Assembly: GCA_034190945.1 (NCBI GenBank)
Contig: CM067221.1
Span: forward strand, 6,526,969 to 6,590,968
DNA length: 64,000 nt
Origin: Octodonta nipae
Taxonomy: Eukaryota; Arthropoda; Insecta; Coleoptera; Chrysomelidae
Direction of reading: 5' to 3'
The translations under genes and the position numbers were made by a program. Each line of letters begins with the position of its first letter. Position 1 is the stretch's first letter. Below the pieces are notes generated by a model, which saw only the letters and a list, made by a program, of their open reading frames with translations, searched no databases and was not told the origin of the DNA. Below, in pieces: positions 55,601-64,000 of the stretch.

Positions 55601-58600
55601 TAGGGCAAATATAAGAAAATGCACTCATTCCCTGCTTATCTGAAATTGGAATATTAGAATCTTGAAGGTGGTACGGAACCCTTAGCATGCGAGTCCAACT
55701 CGCACTTGACCAAATTATTTAAATTTACACCACTATCATAAGTACGCAATAGCAACCCTCAGTACTTTGTAATATGCAGTTTATCAACTAAAATGAGGTT
55801 GAAGCTGTAATCCACGTATTTTCTTCTGATAACTTATTTATTAAATACTGTTGTCAGCATTTTGTAATTCAAGTGCTTTGCATTTTTACACCTTAAAATT
55901 AATTAAACTTAACTAAGAATAACAAATGCTGAAATTATATAGATATTGTGAGATTTGCTTTAAATCGTCAGATCTGACAACCCCGCGAGAAACACTAAAC
56001 ATCTGTTCTCCCTTTTCTATAGTAAACCGGAAATTGGTGCAAAAAATTGCGGAACCAATCAGCATTTAGCCTATACCTTGGGAACACTCTTCTTATACAT
56101 ACTCGGGTATTTTACAATCTCATTCATTTGTTGTGTTGTTGTAGCCAACTCGCCTGGCATATTACATGCTTGAACAGTGATTATTGAATCTGTCGATTGA
56201 ATAATTAATTCATTTTTTTCTGATATGCATTTGAATAAATGTTGCGAAACTCATATGATGTCACCAAATGTTTCTACAAATATTAACTCTCTCGTATTAA
56301 CGTGGGTTCAAGTTTAGATACCGGATTCATATAAAGACTAATATTGTTTAGGAAATTTTTATACTACGAGGTAAAGTATTAACAGAAGTAGGTTATACGC
56401 GTTTACTTTGTATATGTAGGTGTAGACAGGTAAAGGTTATTGCTGGTCTTGAGATGCAAATGTTATTAGTACGCCATGGCTAAGAATTGTTTCTATTTGT
56501 ATAGTAAATAATTTGAATCCAAATATGGCTCATAATTCACAATATACCGTTAGGCAAATATTCGGTAAAAATTAGTAATTTACTAGATTTTGGAAAGCTC
56601 ACGAACACTGGAAAGAATTAAAACCTAATGCTCAAGATCGTACAGGATCAGTTAATAAACTTTCTACTTAAGTTAGAAAAAATTTTAAAAATCCTGTGCC
56701 GATTAGGCAGTAGTATAATCAAGTTTAGTGTTAAAAGAAATATTTAATTTTAAAATACTAAATGTTCGGTAGAAACTTGCAAAAAACTTACGAAATTATA
56801 GTAAGCAATAGTAAAACAAATTTTGTTCAATGACAAATAAGGAGAACCTGGAAAGTGATAAGGGAGGTAACAGGCAAACCACCAGAAACATGTAATATTA
56901 TATTACAAACAAATAAATACCCAGAAGAAATTCACAAGTTATCAAAAACAGTTTAAACTGTATTAAAACGACCTTTCTTAATTCTTAATTACTTGAAATA
57001 TTTTTTGTGAGATGTAAGAAAAAGGATGTTTATTGGGAGGTGTGCGAGAATGAAGATAGACAGAGATATTAGTTAGGCTGTGACACCACATAGATTTGTG
57101 TTTTGAGGTCTTTTCAAGAAAATTTCATGGAAATCTACGTATAAATAGGCAAAGATAAAACGATTAGGTACCATTTTCTCCTCTGTCTCTCAACCGATTT
57201 CTTCTTTTTTGTTTTGTTTAGTAGCTACTGACCAACTTCAGTGCAGAATGCTAATATTAATTTATAATATTGGTTCATTCATTAAATAAAATATATTATT
57301 TTATTAAATAAAAATATGTCAACGAAAAACAACGGTCAAAACTCAAAACATTGAGTAATTATAGATGGAGGAAGCGATCGTTACATATATTCTTAGAGCA
57401 TGTACTTCTGGAAGTGACATGCAAGCGTTGTTATTGTTTAGTGGTAAACTAGTCAATGTAGTAGATCAGAATTGATTTTTCGGACGCGTTGCGTAACTTT
57501 CATTTTAAATGTTCTGTTTTTAATGTGAATTTAATTATTTGATTAATATATTATTATCACAGCCTTCCCGAAGGTGTTGTGTAAAAATTTGTCAGACAGC
57601 GGACAACAGAGAATGTAATAAATATTTAAGTTCTCCTAGGGTTGTTGGTCCTCTCTTTTCTTTAATATTCCTGAACTTTATTGAAACCGCAAATGACAAA
57701 AACTTTTAGGTTGCAAAGAACAATCTTCCAATTATTATATCGAATAGTTTGCCAGGAGCGGTTCCAGCCAAACATTTGGGAGGTCATTCATTTGTTAAAA
57801 ATATTTCGAATACTGATATTTGATTACATTTTTATTTTCTTTTTATTTGTCAAAATGAGTGAACAATTTTGGTCATTACATCTACTTCTCCGATTTCTCC
57901 ACAATTCTGTTTCTTATGAAAATATAGTTTTACAATTTCATGAAATAGGGTCGAATTTCGACCACTGAGCAACCAGTAGTTTGATGAAATACAACAATTT
58001 AAGAATTCTTAGGGTTTCATAGATTCAGTAAAGAAAAACCCATATAAAATCACTCTTACGTCTGTCCGTCTGTCACAATTCTGATTTTGGGGGTATTATC
58101 ATTCCCCTTCTTTTCTCCCAAAGTATTAAGCATAAAATTTAAAAAAACATAATAAATAAAAATAATATATTGGAAAGTCCTAATATGAATTTTGGGGGAT
58201 AAATTATAAAATTAAATAAAAAAAATCTTTAAGTTTATAATGTAATATATTAAATGAAAGTTCTAGTTGTAAGGAATACAAACATATTTTTTCATATTTT
58301 TTAAATAATGTATTTAAAATATATTAACGAAATTATACAAAAATCAACCCATGCCCGTTTATCTCCGAAACTACTGAGCTTAAAATAATTGTATGTAGTT
58401 CCCCACACAAATTTTAAAGGAAAAATAATGACAAAATCGTAATATTAACTTTGTGTGGAGGTGGCGAGTAATAGAACAATACAACTTTTTTCAGAAATAT
58501 CACGTAATAATGTCATAAAAATTATAAATGGAATTTACTTATATTTTTATAATAGTTTGTTCAAAAAATATTAAAGAAAATATTTAAAATTTGAGGTATT

Positions 58601-61600
58601 CCCCCGTTTATCTCAGAAACTACTAAACGTAGTTTATAAAAAAAAGATAAACTCGCACTTGACCAAATCATTATTAGTTAATAGGATTATTGATCTCTTC
58701 TTAAGAATGCATTTTGGAAATTTTTAAAATCATAATAATACGGAACATAAAATCACGAACCCACTCAACAGTTTGAATTAAAAATAACTTTCCAGATCCA
58801 GCAGTAAATGTTCGCAATGCATTTATGTTGATATTAGCTCAACAAGAATATCTAAAAACCTAAATAAAATGTTGTTTATTCGACATCTAAAATTATATTT
58901 TTAGATACATAACTAACCCACTTCAACTGGATAACGCTTAATCAATAACATGAGCAAAGAAGCCATATATACCTAATCAATGATGATTGATAAAATTGTC
59001 ACGAATGTCACAAATGAAAAACGTTATTTCTATGATATATCATATGGGAATGTGTTTTTGTTTTAGCATTGGTTTGAATGACGAAAATCCACAAGAGTTT
59101 CATTTACAATGCGTGTTCAAAAGGAAAATATAGGTCAGCCAAGCATTTTCGTTTATAGCTTTGAAACACGAGAGAAAATCGTTATTTAGATTCACTAAGT
59201 TAACAGATACAAATTGATTATTTACCTCGTTTGCTAGAGCATTGACTTTAAAATAGTTGTCCTAAGCAGTGTACTGAAACTTTGGTAATAATCTAAGGTG
59301 CATTTTCAATTCCAAAAAAATCCACACATGTTTAATTGGTTTTTCCACACAATACATGAAAAATGTTCATTAAAATACTATAAAAACTATTATTTTAGTC
59401 AAATATTTTGATCAAAAGACTGTCGAAATTCAGTCCATCAATTTCTCAAATAGGGGAACAAAAGTTTCCCCTCCACAATACACTGATTCTAAACTGGTCT
59501 TTATTTGCTTCAAAAGTAGCAAGTCTGTTTTACAGTAGAGGTTTTCATAGACAAATAAATAACTTGACAGGCTTTCAAAAACTGTTTTTTATGGCATCTT
59601 CTTGTAGTTTAGGGTCACGTGGTACATTCAGCGCCATCGCCATTAATTTATTATTTATAATAAAAACACATGAATACGAAAAATCGTGTTAAATACTCTT
59701 AAATTCTTATGCATTTTTTTATTGTTAAAATGTTAATTTGTCGCAAAATGAGAGCTTTGTACCTATCAAGCAGAATGAAATGCTCTTAAAAAAATTAACT
59801 TTCCCAAAAAAATAAAGATGTTAGGCATAAAGTTGATGTTTGATTGTTTTTCAAGTTTGTAAACATTTTTTTTATCACATTTGTAAGCATTTTTTTATTT
59901 AAAGCCCATTCGATTTGTTTCAGGTTCCAGACAGCCTCCTCCAGTTAAAGGTGGAAAATTACGTCTTTATAGCAACAGATTTTGTCCGTATTCTCAAAGA
60001 GTTATATTGGTTTTAGATGCTAAAAAGATACCGTAAGTATTGTCATGCTTTAGAAGCTTGGTATCTATAGCCGAAATAGCTCAGTTGGGAGAGCGTTAGA
60101 CTGAAGATCTAAAGGTCCCTGGTTCGATCCCGGGTTTCGGCAATATTTTTTTTATTAATTTTTAAAAATGTGAAAAATTAGAATTAACAGCAATTTGTAA
60201 ATATATTATATTAACAAATTGATGTTATTTATCAAATCAATTGGAAAAGTAAAATATTTAGATATACATTGCAAATTTTTAACATTGGCTTGTCAAAAAA
60301 AATTGCACAAAATACAACCGCAAAATCTGGAGATATTTTAATCCAAGACTGATAATTATTAAGTTTGTGTGCTGTTTTCTTTTTGATTTTATTTATAGAC
60401 AATATGTTCATCCAAAATGTTTTTTAAATCAGAAAGGCGTTATTAAATCTGATTATATATAAAGGTATGAACTACGGCTGTAAATCTGAGCGTATGCAAC
60501 CAAATATACATACATAACTGTTGTATATTTAGGTGTATATCCATTAAATATATACTTGAATTCTTAAAAAAGTTGACGTATATTTTATACAATTATCTCA
60601 ATTACTTTTCCATCAGCATTACATAAAGATGTTATTGTTAAATTACAAGTTCCTTTCAAATTAGCGTCGAACTTAAAGCAGACCTGGTTTGAAGCGTTGA
60701 AACCGGCTTTAAATCCTAGTGTATTATGCAACCAAATATACAGTAAGTTCTTGTAAGTTGTCTAATTAGTTGTAAATTATCCGTGTTTATACCAATCACA
60801 TATATACGTGAATTATACTTATACTTATATTTCCAACAGGTATGTCAGTTACTTTAATTTTCATCATCAGTAAATAAGTTAGATAATTTGTCACTCTTTT
60901 CAGTTGTGTTGCTGGTTCTGGGCTAGTATCTAGTATTAAGTACCTATATCGTATGCAACCAAATGTACACAACTGTTGTATGCTGTATAAGTAGTTGCAT
61001 ATCCATCAAATTTGTACATGCATTCTTAAAGAAGTTGGCGTATATTTCTGACAAATATCTTAATTACTATACTTGTCATCAGCAATAAATATGCAGATAT
61101 TATTTTTAAATTGCTAGTCCCTTTTAAATAAGTGTTGAACTTAAACCAGATCTGGTCTAAGGCGTTGAATCCGACTTATGTAAAGGTCTGATCTACCGTG
61201 ATCCACGGCCGTAGCCAGGAAATTTTTTCGGGGTGGGTGGATAATTTTTTTTGATTGGTGATTGGCTGATTAGGACTGCAAAATGTATATTTTTTGTTCA
61301 TGTATTTCAAGAATATATAAAAATTTAAGTATAAAATTTATTCCATGAAAAACATGATTAATTGGTTAAAATTGAATCTTGAAACTAAACATTTCTAAAT
61401 TTCGGGGGGGGTGAACCCCTAGGACCCCCCTCCACTGGCTACAGGCTTGCCATGATCTACGACTTTTAATCGGCGATGTATCTGAGCGTATGCAACCAAA
61501 CATACTTATTTTTTTATTTTGTATATTTAGTTGTATATCCATCAAATATGTACTTGAATTCACTACTAATTTTATTCAGATTTCAATATTTCATTTATTG

Positions 61601-62211
61601 TCAGATTATTATAAAATCTGAAAATCTAATATGTATTTTTTTTCCATTTCAAATACTGATAAAATAAAACTTAATATTTTTTATTGCAGGTATGATGTAG
61701 TTAACATTAATGTATCAAGTAAACCAGACTGGTTTTATGACAAGAGTCCCTTAGGCAAAATTCCAGCTCTAGAGCTGGATACAGGGGACGTTCTCTATGA
61801 AAGTTTAATAATCGTCGACTATTTGGACGAAAGATATCATTCCCATCAACTTTATCCAAAAGATCCTCTACAAAAAGCCAAGGACAGACTTCTCATCGAA
61901 CAATTCAATAGAGTATGATTATGTTTGTATAATTTTGACATTGTGAAAGATTCATATTTCGTTTTCAGATCATCAATACGATGCACAAAGTCATGATGAC
62001 TATCGGACGTGTAACATTTGACGATGACGAGAGCATCGTGAACGGCCTTCAAACATTCGAGCAAGAATTATTGCACAGAGGAACCCAATACTTCTCTGGG
62101 CACAAACCTGGAATGTTGGACTTCATGATCTGGCCCTGGTGTGAGAGGGCTGACATCTTGAAACTATTCGGCAACCAACATTTACTTAGGAGAGACAAAT
62201 ACAAGAAACTG
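49617..62211 (+). CDS. Omega-class glutathione S-transferase, exons 1-4 (3' end not in window)
   Basis: Cytosolic thiol transferase / dehydroascorbate reductase family; the insect branch includes pyrimidodiazepine synthases. Exons: 49617-49641 (MNSPHLSKG), 59924-60032, 61690-61912, 61969-62211; GT-AG borders and phases 1, 2, 0 agree. The 200 codons read so far hold the omega N-terminal extension (HLSKGSRQPPPVKGGKLRLY), the active site RFCPYSQRV with Cys29 in place of the Tyr/Ser of other GSTs, the cis-Pro block GKIPALEL, glutathione-binding ESLIIVDYLDE, and the helical domain (IGRVTFDDDES, FSGHKPGMLDFMIWPWCER). About 40 further codons are expected. I found no exon for them before 64000, where a gag fragment fills the intron. 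The tiny first exon was chosen because its phase and its HLSKG motif fit the family; intron 1 is 10.3 kb of repeats. Confidence 0.9.
49642..50622. other. Start of GST intron 1, no feature recognised
   Basis: AT-rich intron sequence without coding frames of note, up to repeat copy 4. Confidence 0.4.
50623..51602 (+). repeat. Unclassified repeat family copy 4, plus strand, internally deleted
   Basis: Starts TTTTTAGGGTTCCGTATT and then repeats the start (ACAGAACCCTAAAAATATACCG). It ends at CTTGAAGGTGGT without the final hairpin and CACTTGACC. Fewer internal units and several scrambled segments. Confidence 0.75.
51849..53720 (-). repeat. Unclassified repeat family copy 5, minus strand
   Basis: Complete in outline. 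On the minus strand it runs from AGGGTTCCGTATATACAATA (53720) to the perfect hairpin GCGAGT-CCA-ACTCGC and ACTTGACCAAATTATT (51849). Internal ~295-bp units contain TCTCCGAA and GGGGGGCAAATTA phrases (as complements). Confidence 0.82.
53721..54395. other. Unique-looking intron segment between repeat copies 5 and 6
   Basis: More GC than its surroundings. A 72-codon minus-strand frame (54067-53849) ends in a basic stretch (RIRRKLRKNKTK) but resembles nothing I can name. No splice context supports an exon. Confidence 0.35.
54396..55720 (+). repeat. Unclassified repeat family copy 6, plus strand
   Basis: Starts TTTTTTAGGATTCCGTATA, continues ATACGGATACCCTTATAATA, and ends TACGGAACCCTTAGCATGCG, AGTCCAACTCGCACTTGACC, AAATTATT. 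Shorter middle than copy 1 (about three units). Confidence 0.82.
55721..58006. other. GST intron 1, no gene seen
   Basis: AT-rich. Two open frames (57681-57968 and a 13-codon frame at 57316) have no supporting homology. Confidence 0.4.
58007..58673 (+). repeat. Unclassified repeat family copy 7, degenerate
   Basis: Starts TTAGGGTTTCATAGATTCAG, keeps TATCTCCGAAACTACTGAGC and TCTCAGAAACTACTAAACG units (about 250 bp apart), and ends AACTCGCACTTGACCAAATC. The oldest-looking copy. Confidence 0.65.
58680..59923. other. End of GST intron 1, no gene seen
   Basis: AT-rich intron. A 95-codon frame at 59408-59692 has no recognisable domain. It ends with the acceptor TTTGTTTCAG at 59923. Confidence 0.4.
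60070..60142 (+). tRNA. tRNA-Phe (GAA)
   Basis: 73 nt. Acceptor stem GCCGAAA/TTTCGGC. D arm GCTCAGTTGGGAGAGC. Anticodon arm TTAGA-CTGAAGA-TCTAA with anticodon GAA. T arm CCTGG-TTCGATC-CCGGG (one G-U). A73 and a downstream T8 terminator. Intact and on the same strand as the GST gene, 38 bp after its second exon. Confidence 0.96.
60482..61620 (+). repeat. Tandem-like repeats in GST intron 2
   Basis: TATGCAACCAAATATACA-type unit starts at about 60485, 60726, 60954 and 61490 (spacing about 240, 230, then 536 because of an insertion). The first and third units also share TATCCAT(C/T)AAAT, TTCTTAAA(A/G)AAGTTG(A/G)CGTATAT and a GTTGAA(A/T)CCG phrase near their ends. Confidence 0.7.
61203..61451. 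mobile_element. GTAGCCAGG-type short repeat inserted in the tandem units
   Basis: CACGGCCGTAGCCAGGAAAT at the left and GGGGGGGTGAACCCCTAGG...CCACTGGCTACAGG at the right form inverted ends around an AT-rich middle. Non-coding, dispersed-repeat character. Confidence 0.5.
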
Positions 62212-62429
62212 GTTAGTAAAATATAACAACTATTCTATGTCACACTAAAGTGAATTTTTCAGTATATACATTCTGAGAATTTATTGTTATGTCATTATGA
62301 ATATCAAACTTAGCTATGCTAATAAGCGAAAGAGTGTTATCCATTGTGTGTACAGGTAAAATCTGTTTCTGGAATATTTTTATCGTAAAATTCGGGATTT
62401 TCATAAGAAGGGTCAAATTGTTCAAGATG

Positions 62430-62990
62430 AGTACTTCATATGGGTTTTTTGGTTTTTTGGGTAAAATCTTTGATTTCTAGGATCTTGTGAATAGGGTTTT
62501 ATTGTTGAAGGGTTTGTTGTGGGACATTACCTCTTGGTTGCCACACGTTAATCGAGTTTCTTTGCTGTTGAGGGAAAATCGGTCTGTTTGTGAAAATTTG
62601 TTGTTGAGGAACTGGTCTTTGTTGAATTTGTATTGGTACTCTAGGAAATTGTGGTTGTTGATATTGAAAATTATTGGGTAGAAATTGACTTGGAATTTGA
62701 TTTCTATTCAGAGATTGAAATTGATTTCGCATTTGAAATTGATTTGGGTTTTGTTTGAAATGTTGGTTGTGATTATGTTGTTTTTGATGTTGGAAATTAT
62801 TTTTGTGTTGATTGTTTTCAAAATTGGAAGGTCTTTGTAAATGTCGAATATTATTTTCGGCAATAATGTATTGTCTGTCTTCAGCTAATGTGCTGGGTTT
62901 CATAGCTCTAATAGTAGAACCTAAGGGCTCTTTTAGTCCTGCTATATGAGTTAACTATAATGCAGTTAGTTCTTCAATAATAAATAGAGA
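62430..62990 (-). pseudogene. gypsy-type retrotransposon gag remnant
   Basis: Minus-strand frame 62903-62499 plus an upstream continuation past a stop: FIIEELTAL, stop, LTHIAGLKEPLGSTIRAMKP, then STLAEDRQYI. The GL-x-P-x(3)-T-(I/V)-R/K-A-M-x-P-x-TL block is typical of gag C-terminal capsid sequence in insect Ty3/gypsy elements. It is followed by the usual Gln/Asn-rich stretch (FQHQKQHNHNQHF, QPQFPRVPIQIQQRPV, QQQIFTNRPIF). No protease or polymerase follows, so it is an isolated fragment in the GST intron. The low-complexity tail alone would not be informative; the capsid block decides. Confidence 0.7.
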
Positions 62991-63540
62991 ATGACAAAAA
63001 CACATCTAGAATGTTCACAGATAATTTGTGAACTCATTACTGTCCTCATGTTTGTTAAAGTTCTAATAATTTCAACAGGTGGTTAGGTATGTAGTTTTCA
63101 CCTATATATGTTGATTTCTCTTGGCTTGTCTAAGTGATATCCACTGATCTGATTTATTTTTTTGGAATTTTTTAGTTTCAAATTAAAAAATGACATGAAT
63201 TGTGAGTTGCCTGCTTTTAGGAGCATTGATAGCATGCTGTGATCATATTTGAACCCAGAATAAAAGTGTATTATAACCTTATAAGTCCAAATTAGCATTT
63301 TTTAAAAAAAATCAAGATTACTAACTTTTATTTTTATCACTTGCCTTCTAAATTTGTGATTTATTTTGATCCATTTGCATAGATCATAGATAAGTAACTC
63401 CTTTTTTGAATTTATTATATAAAGTTCACACCATTACTATTCTATCCCCACTATTTCACTATATTTCAAATGAAAGTATTCTAACTGCACATGTACATTT
63501 AAGCTCACAATAATTTTCAAATACTATCTTTTCGAGTTTT
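62991..63540. other. Non-coding, no feature recognised
   Basis: AT-rich. I looked for the missing last GST exon here (a splice acceptor followed by an EWR-type sequence) and did not find one. Confidence 0.4.
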
Positions 63541-63544
63541 TTAA

Positions 63545-63605
63545 TCTATTGAACCCAAGACTATATATAGTTTCTAGTCATGAACCTTCATCAGTTGCAT
63601 TTTGT
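63545..63605 (-). ncRNA. Hammerhead ribozyme candidate (AGCGCAA family), intact core
   Basis: The minus strand reads TGCAA (helix I), CTGATGA (63594-63588), AGGTTCATGACTA (weak helix II, three to four pairs with G-U and a first A-A mismatch), GAAAC, the perfect 12-nt helix III palindrome ACTATATATAGT, C17 (63559), then TTG pairing with CAA. All invariant core positions are present. Helix I is reduced to three pairs here because TTGCGT became TTGGGT. Confidence 0.65.
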
Positions 63606-63747
63606 GAGAAAATTGAGTTTATGTGCTTTTTCATCATCCAGCAGAACATAAAATATTTTGCATCAGATAACTTTTGGAGAATCCCTCGGGTTTAGAGGCT
63701 ACTTCTTCACTAAGATCATCATACAGTTCCGGATCCCCCCTTATTAT

Positions 63748-64000
63748 AATATTGTATAATGTTTGTAAATATTGTTATAAAATTTATATTCGCCGCCACT
63801 GGAGACAACTACATTAGTCACTCCGATAAAAATTAAACATTGTCTGGGATAATAAAAACGGCGATCTGGAACGTTCTATGCAGCAAAAACCATTGGCAAC
63901 GAAAACTCTACCAACAGTGCCCATCCATTACTATTTCGTAGTTAGTTCAGCTTAGATGAGTCGTGTTTATACTTCGGTGTAAATTGTTTTCGGAATCAGC
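63748..64000. other. Possible LTR-like sequence at the window end
   Basis: Less AT-rich than its surroundings, with phrases common in insect LTR leader regions (TGGAACGTTCTATGCAGC, AGTTAGTTCAGCTTAGATG). It runs off the window. It cannot be classified without the other end. Confidence 0.25.

Noticed and set aside
57316..57334. Alternative first exon of the GST (ATGTCAACGAAAAACAACG, phase-compatible)
   Set aside because: The donor would be the poor GTCAAA, and the peptide MSTKNNG fits the family less well than MNSPHLSKG from 49617-49641, which has a GTGAGT donor.
57681..57968. 95-codon open frame in GST intron 1
   Set aside because: No recognisable family and no splice signals; probably chance.
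59408..59692. 94-codon open frame just before GST exon 2
   Set aside because: Not in frame with the exon through any plausible splice, and no family resemblance.
62499..62903. Host gene for a Gln/Asn-rich protein
   Set aside because: The upstream continuation contains a gag capsid block and an in-frame stop, so it is a retrotransposon fragment.
1..64000. CRISPR arrays, bacterial operons, riboswitches
   Set aside because: Nothing with regularly spaced short repeats. Spliced genes and pol III tRNAs show a eukaryotic nuclear locus.

Overview
The window is an AT-rich, intron-containing insect nuclear locus. Two pol III tRNA genes, spliceosomal introns, arthropod transposons, insect-type C-type lectins and an omega-class glutathione S-transferase all point this way. 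A beetle is a reasonable guess, but nothing here fixes the order.

Host genes. (1) A tandem cluster of secreted, galactose-type (QPD) C-type lectins on the + strand. Only the last exon of lectin A is present (4798-5102). Lectin B (8576-16109) and lectin C (24242-33332) are complete four-exon genes of 210 and 211 codons. Exons 2, 3 and 4 have the same lengths in B and C (83, 109, 305 nt), and A's last exon is also 305 nt. B and C share a promoter block with an ATGCAAAT octamer and a TATATTAA box. (2) An omega-class GST on the + strand (exons at 49617, 59924, 61690 and 61969). A 10.3-kb first intron separates the 25-nt first coding exon from the rest, and the 3' end is not in the window. (3) tRNA-Arg(ACG) on the - strand (41483-41555) and tRNA-Phe(GAA) on the + strand (60070-60142), the latter inside a GST intron.

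Everything else is mobile DNA. Penelope-like elements (PLEs, reverse transcriptase plus GIY-YIG endonuclease) dominate 1-39 kb. They lie at 1-1460, 6658-7870, 20367-21480, 21500-23010, 26650-28200, 29618-32658 and 38380-38960. Other elements are an R2-clade-like LINE (17.4-19.2 kb), two further LINE remnants (13.0-14.2 and 45.0-46.95 kb), three Tc1/mariner-like elements (14.35, 33.6 and 35.3 kb), a Mos1-type mariner (43.3 kb), several foldback or MITE elements, a gypsy-type gag remnant (62.4-63.0 kb), and an unclassified non-coding repeat family (seven copies at 10.4, 41.7, 47.2, 50.6, 51.8, 54.4 and 58.0 kb) built partly from ~295-bp internal repeats.

The most interesting signal is a set of at least a dozen hammerhead-ribozyme-like motifs, in several sequence families, most of them at the ends of PLE copies. 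The best match the catalytic core (CUGANGA ... GAAA ... UC). Across families they share two features visible directly in the DNA: a self-complementary helix III of 4-12 nt, and an extra nucleotide between the CUGANGA box and helix II. Many copies occur as facing inverted pairs, which is how truncated PLE terminal repeats can be arranged.
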